DNA from: Rotaria socialis
Lineage: Eukaryota > Rotifera > Eurotatoria > Philodinida > Philodinidae
Assembly: GCA_905331475.1 (NCBI GenBank)
Contig: CAJNYU010002338.1
Coordinates: 62,001 to 126,000, forward strand
DNA: 64,000 nt
Reading direction: 5' to 3'
Under the pieces are notes generated by a model, which ran no database searches, was not told the DNA's origin, and worked only from the letters and a program-made list of their open reading frames with translations. The position numbers were made by a program, and so were the translations under genes. Positions 1 to 11,666 of the stretch are shown here, in pieces. The stretch's first letter is position 1. Each line of letters opens with the position of its first letter.

Positions 1-74
1 TTTCATTAAAGTTTTCAAAAATGTCACACAAGATAAGAAAAAAATGGTTTCGAAACAATTAGCTTCACAATGAT

Positions 75-293
75 CTCATGATTAGGGATGCACCAGTCCC
101 AGTCGGACTGGGAGACTGGTACCCGTCTTTTTGGTCCACCAGCATTGCTTGTACGAACATGTACCAGTTTTGGAGGTTCGAGTTACCAGAGCCCTCAAAA
201 CTGGTAGTCATTTGTAGCTGCAACGCACGTAGGTCAAAAAGACTGGTACCAGTCTACCAGTTGGACTGGGACTGGTGCATCCCTACTCATGAT
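75..293. mobile_element. hAT-type MITE with intact target duplication
   Basis: A 203-bp non-coding element lies at 83-285. Its ends are inverted repeats of about 54 bp that begin TAGGGATGCACCAGT and end ACTGGTGCATCCCTA. It is flanked by a perfect 8-bp direct repeat, CTCATGAT, at 75-82 and 286-293. The TAGGGRTGCAC-type terminus and 8-bp duplication are typical of the hAT superfamily. There is no transposase, and the interior is rich in CCAGT/ACTGG words that can fold on themselves. The ORF running across it is a by-product of the repeat. Confidence 0.9.
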
Positions 294-1283
294 CTTCTCC
301 TTTGTGATAATTTTAAAAAGACTACTTGGCAAGTGTATAATCTAGTATATAATCTTCTTTCCAGATTTGGTTTTAATTTTGTTTAGAAGAAAGCAAGAAA
401 ATTTGTGATAAAACAAAGTAGATCAGTTATACGAATCTAGTGTAAAAAAATCCTTATTGTCTAATCTGACAAAAATCATAACAACTAATTGGACCAAGAC
501 TCAAATTAGTACTTAAAATCTAATGTTGCGTTTAATATCTAAATCAGAGAAATATAGCTGATCCTAAGACAAAATTTATAATTCGTCTTCTGTACGAACT
601 AACGATAAACCTCAATTTCATCCAATAAGAGTCTCCTAACCAATTTTTTTCTTCATTTTCAAACTATTTTTCTTTTGTGTCAAAATTAATGCCAAAAGCA
701 ATACAGTCATAGATAGAGAGCCGCTTATCTTTTAGTAGACAGAAAGTTTGTGCTGCTACCTGACTGCTTTAAGTATGTTCAACTGTTAGATCACTGAATA
801 AATAAAAGGTTACATATAAGATACCATAGATTCATTAGATTCGACATGTTTCTTGTATCTCATTGATTTATCATATTGCTTGCTGCTTTTTGTTATTCTA
901 CCTCGAACATTTTCTCTTAAAAATAAGACAGTAAACTGTCGTGTTGTCAAAATGGACTTGATACTCATCTAACTAGGTTAAGTGGCTAGAATTTTAAAAT
1001 AGATAACCCTAGTGAACTACATTGGGGTATGCGCATGAAATACATGAGGATTAGGAGCAAGAGCGGCATGTGCTCTGGACAAATCTTGATATCTGAACAG
1101 GTCAAGCATATGAAAAAAAAGTTCGCTTAGGAAATGATTTTCCTCAATAGTTGTGTGCAGCTTTTCAAGCCATTTGATAAAGCAATGAAAGCTTGACACT
1201 GAGTTCTATCAGATTTTCAGGACTAGAGTGATGATCGTAGAGGTTAAATATGAATTTCTGGAATGTCATTTGCTATTATAAAC
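294..1283. other. intergenic, no gene seen
   Basis: AT-rich sequence with no ORF resembling a known protein and no clear repeat. The short minus-strand ORF at 1017-1199 has no supporting splice sites or recognisable motif. Confidence 0.6.
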
Positions 1284-1405
1284 ATTCCGAGAATTCATGG
1301 GATTCCTGGGATTCTCGGATTCCCAGAATAACACGGGAATCCCGAGAATTCCATAGGAATCTCGGAATCCCATGGAAATCCGAGAATCCTGGGAATCCTG
1401 AATCC
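1284..1405. repeat. palindromic GGATTCC-rich repeat
   Basis: About 120 bp built from variants of GGATTCC / GGAATCC and ATTCTCGGAT, with arms that are reverse complements of each other. For example GGGATTCTCGGATTCCC near 1308-1324 pairs with the segment around 1375-1396. It stands out from the AT-rich surroundings by its GC content and could form a hairpin. The same vocabulary recurs in the nested element at 31815-32139. No clear target duplication was found, so the mobile class is undetermined. Confidence 0.6.
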
Positions 1406-2880
1406 GCGTTTTCCCCCTTGGATTTCTATCATTATATATTCGTTCATTAATGCTATTGACCACTAAAAACATGTTTGTGTTCATATGACATCAACATTGA
1501 TTGTCTTTTCTGTTTTTGATAATGAATGAGCTTAAAAATTGAAATGCATGCTGATCGATGTAATAATATAAATTAGACAAAAGATAACGAAGAATAGCAA
1601 GAGCAACATAAAAATACGATGATGCTATCATAAATTATTATTTACTTATTTATTAAATATCATTATGCCTAGAGTTATAGTCACCTCATAAAATACCAGA
1701 TATGTGTTGAGTTACTGACTAAACTTACGTAATATATTTACTTATGCACCTAGAAATGATGATTTAGAGGGAAACGGCAGTATAACCATCACTGGTGTTC
1801 TGTTTTGGTACCTGTTATCTACGTATATGTATATTTTTACACTTTGTCATTTTCGTTAGATACTTTCCTTTCAATCATACAACGCTCTCTTTTAAAATAG
1901 TTATATTCATTCGCTGTCATATCAATTTATCGTCTATTCATAACGTGACAGCATATCGTAATATCTAAGATCATATATAGGTTCATCTCATGCAGTAATC
2001 AAATATTGACAGTAAAACTCTTTAAAAAAATCTTCGACTTTACGACAAATTTTTAGCTACCATTCCTCTCATAACATATTCAAAACTTTGCTCTAATTCA
2101 ATATTAAGAATTCTTTTTTATGACCTTAATACTGTATAGTTTTCAATTTATTAGGAATTTATTTATCTTTCTAAAAATATTGATAGATTTTTGTAAAATA
2201 ATTAAACCCATTAGAATTTTCGATGAAAATTTCCATACAATTTGTTGCTTTTTGTATAATAATATGTTGTGAACAATATATTTCACATCTCTGATAGAAA
2301 TAAATTATTTCGTTTTCTTGATTCATCAGTTTTTCTGCATTATACAATAGACTTTACTATTGCACAGAACACATAGAATTCTTATAATATTATTCGATGA
2401 TTAATTAAACAAACATACATTTACGATGATGATTACTTTGATAACTTGTTATAAATATATCATGAAAATCTTAATTTAACATAATATTTCATTCATAGAA
2501 AATTTAGCCTTTTACATAGACCAAATTTCTTCTGTTTAATCGAATCACTTATTGATGATTTCAATAAATTCTAATACGCCTGTTATTCAGTATAAATGTG
2601 TTAAGACTTTGTTTTCATTGAAAAAGTGAAAAAACATATTTTACAAGTATTGATGTTCGTGTATATTCACTATGGTCTGTATCAGTTTCTTTATCTATTC
2701 GTACTAAAAGTGATATTTGATTTTATGAGAATCCTTAAGTAAATATATTATTGATTGCTGTATTTTTTCCCATCGATTTTCAATGTATGATACACACACG
2801 CAGAAGAATCGATTCATTTTTCTGATACATTGTTTTTTCCTCTTGATTAAATTTAAATTATCAACACTAAACAAATACAA
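1406..2880. other. intergenic, no gene seen
   Basis: AT-rich stretch upstream of the TMED gene with no supported coding sequence. It must contain that gene's promoter, but no convincing TATA box or other element could be picked out. Confidence 0.6.
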
Positions 2881-4290
2881 ATGGTAATGCATTTTTGGTT
2901 GCGCCTATTCAATTGTATTCTAGTTTCTAGTGTAATTGCCAATTATGAACATGTCAAAGGTATGATCATTGAATAGAAATCAAATTAATAAAAATGTTGC
3001 TCTAAAAAGAAATGGGTTTTAAATTTTGGCTAGATCCTAACCTGGAAGAATGTTATCATGAATTATTAGAAGAAGGTTCAAGATTATATTTTATGTATGA
3101 TATTTTAAATGTTGATACACATCAGGATAGTATTATTGCGTATTTTCGAAATGCATATACTAGAAGTATTGTTGCCGTATCGAAAACGCAACGTGGTCAT
3201 TTAGAACTTACAACAAATGAAACAAGTAAGAATAACGAAGAAACTTGTCGAGATATTAAAGCCAGTTTGAGTCGATCTTTTAAACATCAATATTATATTA
3301 ATGATATCAAAACAAAATCTTGCAAATAGCTTATTTTCTCAGACTTTTTGACCAATCAAAATATTCAATTTTCAAATGATTTTCCCCATGATAGTCATGA
3401 TTTCTAATAAAAACATATCTATTGTGTATTCATCGATAGCTAAACGGACATAAATCTCTCATATAGGCAAGTTCGTGTACAAGATTTCAGAATTTTAAAA
3501 TATCTGTCTTTATTTTATAATAACTGTTAAAGAATGATTGTACTTTCAACAAAATTCAGATCTCTTAACCGTAGCTTTCCATAATTTGGTAACTTTGTAA
3601 CTACGTGGTTTATGTAAGAATATCATGCGAATAATGTTATAGATTAATACTAGAAAATTATGGCGCTATGAAAAATTATAATCATCATGACAGACCGCCT
3701 ATTATAGACCTTGCCACTCACATCAGTAATCAAGATTTGAAAGAATAAATTCGGTTCAATGTTTTCATATTTGAGCGAGAAATACATCGAACAAATAGAG
3801 AACTCAAATAACATGAAAAATGTTATTTTATTTCTTTGCGATTTTTGTTTAATTTTATATGATAAATGTTTTTCATCTAGCATTAATTGATATTTGTATG
3901 GGTCATGAAAATCCAGATACCTATGTTAAGTATATATCTGTATACTTTCATATTTATCATGTTGAGAAAGCTTTAGCCAAAATTAAAGAAAGTGAACATT
4001 TCTATAATACATCGATTGATTTTCATGTAAATATTTATTCATTCAAGATTTTTAAATATTTACTAGTTGATTGTTTTTAGAATGTGCTCGACTCAATTAC
4101 TCATCATATAATTATTTTACGCGAATATCAAATGGAACGTGACATGACGAACCAAAAAGATTCTTACCTGATTGAAGCAAATTTATTTTGGATAAATCGT
4201 TGGGCTTCAATTCATATAGTTGTAATTGTTAGTTGTTTTTTATTTCAAACATATTTTATCAAGAGTTTATTTAAGACATCAAGAAAATGA
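2881..4290 (+). CDS. p24/TMED family cargo receptor
   Basis: Four exons: 2881-2959, 3010-3225, 3881-4026 and 4081-4290; 216 residues, a normal p24 length. All three introns are GT-AG and keep the frame. The protein has an N-terminal signal peptide, then a GOLD domain beginning near FWLDPNLEECYHEL and closing at ETTLIDICMGHE with the two family cysteines. A coiled-coil stretch follows, then the motif REYQMERD, one membrane helix near VVIVSCFLFQTYFI and a short basic tail ending KTSRK. p24 proteins cycle between ER and Golgi in COPI/COPII vesicles and help select cargo. The tail lacks a textbook terminal KKxx signal. An AATAAA follows the stop codon at 4291. Which TMED subfamily it belongs to was not resolved. 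The neighbour on the right is DNAI2, tail to tail. Confidence 0.85.
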
Positions 4291-4305
4291 AATAAAATAT
4301 TCTTC

Positions 4306-7300
4306 TTAATTTAATTCTTGTTCAAATTGTTTGAAATAGTCTTGAAGTTTCTTTTTCTCTTTATTTATTATTGACCAATATTGTTCAGTTGATTGTCTAT
4401 GTTCTTCATTTAATTCTTCTTCGGAACGTTCAGTTATAGTTCGAGTTTGTGTATCGTGTTTAAAACGTGATCTTGTTTCAAGCAAATGAGTTCGTCGTGT
4501 TTCTCGATCGAACATCTATATTTAAAAATCAAAATTGATCAACTAGACATTCAATGGACAGCTTTCGTCTTTCTCCATTGTACACAAGTCTCAACGTAAT
4601 CAGGCGTGCTTTTTTTTATAAACAAGATACAATTCATAGTCTATATTTCATATCAATAAGGCGGCATAGATTTCTACCGTTATACTCTTTTAGATAAGAA
4701 GAAAATATGCGAAATTCCCTAAAATTTCTATTTCCTAAATCTGTGGTCAACTTTTCATCTCAATATATAACATCTATTTCAATTGTAAAAATGAGCAATA
4801 TTTCATCATAACTCGGCACGACTTAAAGCATTTTGTACTGCATAGTGTATGACTATTATTTGTCGAAAGTGTTGATTTAATTTCTCGTCGAAGCTATGAA
4901 CACACTATATCTTTGTGTAACTTTTATTTATTATAATAAATTCTCAGCAGTAAAAAAGAAGTGATAGTTAACCAAACATGAACTGTACTTGTATGGAAAC
5001 ATCTTGTCAATACTTTGACCCACACCCGTAAAATATAAGAAAAACAAAGTTGTCAGTTTATATGAAAGATTCGTTTTGATTGCCTTTGCATGTTATGAAA
5101 TAATTTAAATGAACAATATTTACTGTAGCAACAAGTTGTTTTTCATTGCGATCTAGAGTACAAAGACTGTCAGATAATTCCATTAGAGTAACATTTCCAT
5201 TCTTCGTACCCAATGCCATATAACGGCCTTGTTCTTGAAAACTTAAACAACTAATCGGCTCTTCACTTAACTAATCAAGTTTTACGAAAGTAAAAATAAA
5301 TAAAAATAGAAATAATTAATATGCATATTTACTTTGACAGTTAATGCTGGTTGGTCAGTTTTGAATAGTAAATCCCAAATATGAATCGATCCTGTATTAA
5401 ATATTAAACAGCCAATAAGTAAATTTTCTATTGAAAATTGTCAGTCAAAAGTAGGGATCGTAGAGATGCATTTTGAAATTAATTGTCTTAGATTTAGATT
5501 TCTAACAATGAAAAGAATAACGCATCTTGGGAATCATAGTAGTCTCTTGTTCGTCTTCTTGAAGCGTTTTTTGTATAAAATATTTTCAAAAGAAACGTTG
5601 AAGTTTCAAGAGAAACGTAACTCCTATACTCGGTATAGAACTCACGATATCCGGTTAGAAAATATTATCCTGATTTTAGAGGACAAATTAACGTATATTT
5701 TATCTTTTCACATATTCAAACGCATAAAGTATTACTTTCATTCTGAATACGGTATAGTATAGTCTATTATTTGAATACCTTCCGTTGTTGATGAAACGAA
5801 AACACCAGGTCTTCCTGGACACCATTGTGCATCAGTTAAATAATATTTGTTTGGCCTAAGAAATTTGAATGTTTTATTTTTGGTTCAATCGAGTGAACTA
5901 CTCACTTCGTACAAAAAATATAATCATCTCGTATTTCTTCTGACCAAATACGTAGAGTCCAATCGCCAATGGACAAAAATATTTTATGAAAAAAAGGATG
6001 TCGTTGAATAGAATAAATTGGTCCGGAATGACCAGGATAAATAACATTAATACGTTCTCCATCTGTTTTTGCTTTATGTGCACATAGAATTATACGACCT
6101 GCTTCTGTTCCTACCATAAATTTAGTTGGCTAGAGAAACTTAATAAGAATATCAATAAAACTATAATTGTCTTTCTTACAATACGTGAATCATATTCAAG
6201 TTTTGTTATAGCTGATGCGTACTGCGACCTTTCCTTTTTCTCCAAATCAAATACAAGTTTATCGACGGGCTTGTTCATCTTTTTTGTATCCCACCAATAT
6301 ATATTTCCATCCACAGCAGCAGAAAAAAACTCGGTGCCCGTTTTTGACTGAAGCCATAATGCGTTACGAACTGTTTCTCTATGACTAAATTCAATTGATG
6401 ATTGTTCAACTGGAGTATTTCCTTTACGTAAATCAAATATACCTTTCACATAAAATACAATCAATAGAAAATTATCAAAGATCATCTTACAAACTTGTCC
6501 ATTAAGACAACCAGCCAGTATTTGCTGTGCATCTTTCTGATTGAATTCAACTGAACTTAATGAAGAATTTGGTTTTAAAATAAGCTCAGGTTTATTTGGA
6601 TATTCTTAACAAAAAAAAAGAACCCCAAATGCTAATCAAATATTCTATATTATTTTTACGAATATCCCAAACAAGTGAATCAATTTTACTCATGATGGCA
6701 GGACTATAATCAAAATTACAATAGGAAACAGCAATTTTTCGTTGTCCATCTGGTTGCCAAGATATATGATTCACCATTTGATTTATATTTGAATTGTAAC
6801 TATATAAATTAGCTGTTTTAACAGTGAAAGGTTCGTCATAGTCATCAAATTTCTTTTGAAAATACGTTTGATGAATGTCAATGGCATTATTTTGTTTAAT
6901 ATCCATTTCAAGATCCTTGAAAGAAAAAAAATTATAATTTTCAAACACAAATTGCATATATAAATAAAATGTACACGAATAAGTCGATAAAGTGAGTTAA
7001 GATAAAATTCATCTTTTTCTATTTTTTTTCTAAAACGATTTATTTGATCTTGTTCTTGTATGTTCACATCTTTTGGCCATCCACCTTCAGTATGATTTAT
7101 TCCTTTGGATTCAGTACTATACCGAATACTATTGACCTGTAAATAGAGGAAAAAATATATACAATAGAAAAGGATTTATTTTGTTGAAGTAGAATTTGTC
7201 ATACTTCGTGTTCAGATAATTGAATTGTATTTTGTGTACCTATTTCAACTGGATCACGATAAATAAATTCCTGTAATAGATTTAAATTTGGAATGATTTC

Positions 7301-7387
7301 TGCAAGAGTGTCTGCAGATCGATCAGTAAAATTTGTTGGTCGCCCGAGTTGATTTCTTTTTTTTGTGTAAACATACTGAATATCCAT
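4306..7387 (-). CDS. DNAI2: axonemal dynein intermediate chain 2
   Basis: Ten exons, read right to left: 7205-7387, 6975-7136, 6660-6915, 6491-6604, 6180-6442, 5906-6129, 5779-5855, 5333-5391, 5124-5270, 4306-4515. Together they give 564 residues against about 605 in vertebrates. Every junction is GT-AG and in frame. Family landmarks are strong: the start [11 protein letters not shown], then [49 protein letters not shown] and FDRETRR. These span an N-terminal region and a WD-repeat propeller, followed by a shortened C-terminal tail that lacks the long acidic end of vertebrate proteins. DNAI2 is an outer-arm dynein intermediate chain needed for ciliary beating, which suits an animal with ciliary feeding. 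Most introns are about 50 bp; the last is 608 bp (4516-5123). The stop codon lies 15 bp from that of TMED. Confidence 0.93.
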
Positions 7388-9062
7388 ATTTAATCAGTGA
7401 AAAATACTTGGCGCCATTTTTTTATATGCTTTATTTGGAAGTAAAATATTGTTTGAATTTTTTAATAATCTTTCTTTTAGTATCTTTTTATGTCCGATTG
7501 TCTTTGGAAATTATAAGCATTATAATACATATAATAAGTTATATCATCATGTAATTATGTACATTACTTCCATAGATCATATGTTTATGAATATACCTTT
7601 AAATTGATACCCGTATCTCAATAGAATTATGAATGTACCTTCATGACTATATCCTAAGAATGGAAAAACAATATTTTATGCTTTCAGTATGAGCTAAAAT
7701 TGTCCTCAAAAATATTCCGCCTAGTACTCATCTAAAATTTAAGTTCACCACTAGCGAGTGAGCTGGAACTATTTCAATAAAGACCTATCTATTAGTAAAA
7801 ATCAAATAGCTCATGATAATGCAAAGTTTGAATCTGACTGACATAAAATGAAGTATTTGAGTATTATCAACAAAAATAATCACAATAGAGCTAATTCAAA
7901 AGGAGATAGATCCATACTAGACTTTTAAAAAATACCTCTAACACAAGAGGTGTTCGAAGATAAAGTTGATGTAAACTTGAAGTATACTAACTTTATTAAC
8001 GATAAAGTACTTACCTCTTCGCCTCCTCCAGGTTCCCATTTATACTCATATTTTGTTATTTTTTCAAGGGTAACCCCATAAATTATCTCTATAGGATACT
8101 CTTTACATCCTCAAGTTGGTGTCATCTGAAGGATATCTCCCCCCCACCCCNCCCCGGTATCAAGAAGCTTCTTCAGTTCTGTTTTGTCAAAAATAAATCT
8201 TCTTTTAAAGAATTTGATTGTCACAAATTCAAATTACTCCATCATATATATCGTCTGTTGAAAGAGTGTGAACTAGTGTGAGTGCCGATTTTCGATTGAG
8301 ACAACATTGCATCGGTACTCTTACTTTAAGCATATACTCGTATTCGCTGTTTTCTAGCCACAACTATTCAACGAAGAGTATTTAAATGATATTTCAAAGA
8401 CTATCATGAATAATGTAAGATAATAAAAAAATAAACGCATTCACACGTTTTGAAATGGTTAAAGCACTGATGTAATGTTCTTATAATCTAATTTTTTCTG
8501 CTTCCGTTATAGAGCATTGCTTCTAATAATGCCTGACAACGTAAGGAAATTCTTCAGTTATCTGTGAGGTTGTTTACATATTATTTTCAATGATACATTA
8601 TAATATTCTGGAATTATTATAATTCCTATGAAAGTTGATTATGAATCATAGTGTGTACAACATAATTATAAAACTCATCTACGTGTCATCAACAGAACTT
8701 TTAATTACTTTCTATATCAAATCTGATGATTACCACTGGTTTCTTTCCAATTATATTCTTCATTAGGATTTAGGATTTTTTTTTGTGTATGATTCTATGA
8801 CTTTTCCATGAGTCTTGTTATGATGCTTTGCTTGATTGATCTACATTGATGTTACATAAATATCTTGTAAATTAATTCTTACTTTTTCTTTTCTGCATGC
8901 ACAATTTTAAGTATACAGCACCGGGTATAATTACTTTAATTTGACAGATATAAGACATTATTTTCGTATAATTAATTTAGCGATATCAACATAATGAATA
9001 TATCCAAAGAACAAGAACAAATTAAATGAAAGAACTCTGTGTCAGTATTCATAGAAACATTT
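7388..9062. other. intergenic; contains an ambiguous base
   Basis: No supported gene. A C-rich run near 8139-8156 contains the only N in the window (8151), probably an unresolved homopolymer. The start of DNAI2 is at 7387, so its promoter must lie here, but no distinct element is visible. Confidence 0.6.
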
Positions 9063-10110
9063 ATGGTATCGACATCGACAGTTCAATTGTTATTGACTAT
9101 TTCTGATCAACACATTATTTACAGTAGTTTTACTATATTTGTTATTGGATTGATAGGCAATGCGTTAAATATTTTTATTTTTATCAAACGTGAAGCTTTT
9201 CCACGTAATCAATGTATATTTTATTTTTTGATTGAATCTATTGTGAATATCAGTCGTGTGATTTAGAATTTCATACCTCGATTTTTAACACATCTGTATG
9301 GATCTAATGTAGCTCAATATTCATCGATATGGTGTAAATTACGAACAATGATGGGACAGATATTTTTGTTGATGTCACTTTCTGTAATATGTTTTGCAAC
9401 ATTTGATCAATTTTTTGCAACAAGTTATTCAGTTTTTTTGCTACTAAAAAGTACATTGAATTTAGCTCGATGTTTAGTAATTATATCAGTATGCCTTTCA
9501 TTTGTTCATTCTATCGGATTTGGAGTTTTTTACAATGCTATTCCATCAGCTGATTGTTTACTTTTGAATCTAGTAGTAATCCAGTATTGTTCATATTTTT
9601 TATCCAATACTATGTGGCATTTTACCAATTTCTGTTTAGGGTTCAATTAGTATTTTAGCCTATCGTAATGTTCATCGTATAGTCCGAGGACAATTGCCGA
9701 TATTTCGAAGGCGTCTTGATCATCAATTGATAAAGTTTGTTCCCGTACGTGTTACTTTTTTGATTATTTTTCTTGAACCTGTTTTCATATTTCGTATTTA
9801 TACAATTAATACAAAAAGTAATCCATCGGATACTCGTCGGAAAGCCGTCGAAAGCTTAGTTTTGAGCATTCATAGGTTCAACGTTGGGTCTTCATTTTGC
9901 AGTAAAAATAAAATTTTGAAAAAGAATTTAAATCTATAAATTATTATTTTGGGCAAATTTTTATATATTTTGAACGGCTTCATCACGATATCGTCGACAA
10001 GTAAAATCCGTTTTATTAAAAGAATGCTGGCAGTCTTGGAAATGAAGAATTCATTTTAATCATCGTCTAATTGGCCCGATCAATGAACAATCGATCCCAA
10101 GTATCGAACT
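9063..10110 (+). pseudogene. rhodopsin-like GPCR pseudogene
   Basis: From ATG 9063 the frame encodes a seven-helix receptor of the rhodopsin-like type. The first helix has GLIGNALNIF, and a third helix after WCKLRTMMGQIF leads to FDQF where E/DRY would normally sit. The frame is broken by TAG at 9264-9266. It stays readable in the same frame to 9650, where a shift is needed to continue into the intracellular loop (RNVHRIVRGQ, FRRRLDHQL). Further stops follow. The C-terminal tail can still be read as RYRRQVKSVLLKECWQSW near 9990-10040. The DRY-region replacement may be ordinary for its family, but the stop and frameshifts make this copy non-functional. Confidence 0.8.
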
Positions 10111-11666
10111 TGAATAAAAACCAAGAATTAGATTGCTTGTGGACTGATGATATCAATATTGTCTTAGTTTTTAGCTTTCAATGTCTCAAATTTAGTTGAA
10201 TTGATAAATCTATACAAAAAAATATCAACGTACTGTTTGTGAAATGAACGAAAGAAAGTATGTGACACAGCAGATTATTCTATGTTATAAAAAAAAATAC
10301 TCAACCAAATACTGTATTCAATTTACTAGCTATCTATAAGAAGTACAAGTAATGTTGTCTTCTTTTGAAATAAATGAAAATTCTTATTGAAATTCACAGG
10401 TAATTAGTTTCATAGTAACGGTAGTATTATCCTACTGCTGGTTGTTCTTAGTCCTACTGCTATAGTGATGAGCTAATATTAGAGAGATTCTGGAATTCTA
10501 AGAATGAATGATCCAACATATTTCAGTTGATCATAACATTAAAATTTTTCATTATGTTCCCGAGAAATATTGTAACTCTAAGTTTTCTGTAGCAAGCTAT
10601 CACACTATACCAGCTAACTAAATATATCAAGAGCAGATAACAAATACAAGAATAATTGTTAACAATGATTAATTCAATTGGTTAGCGTCATGTCTCAATG
10701 GTTCATGAAAATTTATCCATAACTGGAGACAAATGTATGTTGATAATCCTTGAAAGTTGTAATTCACTACGTCATGCAAACTTTGTTAGGAAAAAGTCTA
10801 TACAGTTTTCAATAACTAAGAACACTGGAAAAAGATTGTACTATACATTTATCTTGATTGATTTGCTAACCAGAAAATTATTCAAACTGTAATTTACTGT
10901 TTACGCTCATATTCAACTCATAAATAGGTATTTTCATCAGACTAGACAAAAAAACGTGAAATAGTTTCGTCCTCAATGATTCTACCAGCGAGTTGCGCTC
11001 GTTTTATTTAATTTTTCACGAATATTTTAAAGTAACATAATTCTGCAAAGTGTTACGTAAAAATAATGTTCCATATTGAGAATATTCAGTTCTGAAAGAA
11101 TAATTCTTTAAAGAAGAGTTGTCAAAACAAATTCAATCTATTGAAAATTTTAATAATCTCGATATGCAATAGTTCTTGCTGGTTGAAACTTTCCGAATAT
11201 TGTACTCTGTAACAAATCAAGAAATTTCTGGAAGTAGGTGCAAATATGTTGAAGCAAGCCCTACTCTCAATCATGTTCATTTATTGAGAAAATCTAGAAA
11301 GGTCTGCCAAGATTTTGTCATAGTTTTCTCAAGATGTTACTATGTCGCAGTTCGAATCCAATCTGAATTCTGATAGAAATATCTAAACCGAGAGTGTGAC
11401 TGTCAGTTAGCATAAGATGAACTCAGATTCACACGCACATCTTTTTGGTAACACTGGCATCAATTGACTTCAACAGGAAGCTGTTGAATTCATAGATTTT
11501 CGCTGAAGAAAGCAATAGACTTGTTATCTTACCTATATTTCATGGTCTGTTTTACAAAGACTTATAATAATCAATTTATTGAAAAAGTACTTTAATTTAT
11601 ATGATCAATATAGAATCGAAGTACATGGAAACCGTGCACGTCATTGTTTTCATTTGCGATTATTTA
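10111..11666. other. intergenic, no gene seen
   Basis: AT-rich, with only short ORFs lacking recognisable motifs. A GTTCGAATCC word near 11346 resembles a tRNA B box, but no cloverleaf can be built around it. Confidence 0.55.

Noticed and set aside
78-386. ORF of 102 codons on the plus strand
   Set aside because: It runs straight through the hAT-type MITE, and its sequence is the translation of the terminal repeats.
1250-1484. Two overlapping ORFs rich in Arg, Glu and Pro on both strands
   Set aside because: They are translations of the GGATTCC palindrome and have no independent support.
8139-8156. C-rich run with N as a possible G-quadruplex or telomeric repeat
   Set aside because: It is a single short homopolymer-like run with an unresolved base, without the regular spacing of either.
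11330-11375. tRNA B-box-like word GTTCGAATCC
   Set aside because: No A box at the right distance and no acceptor-stem pairing around it.
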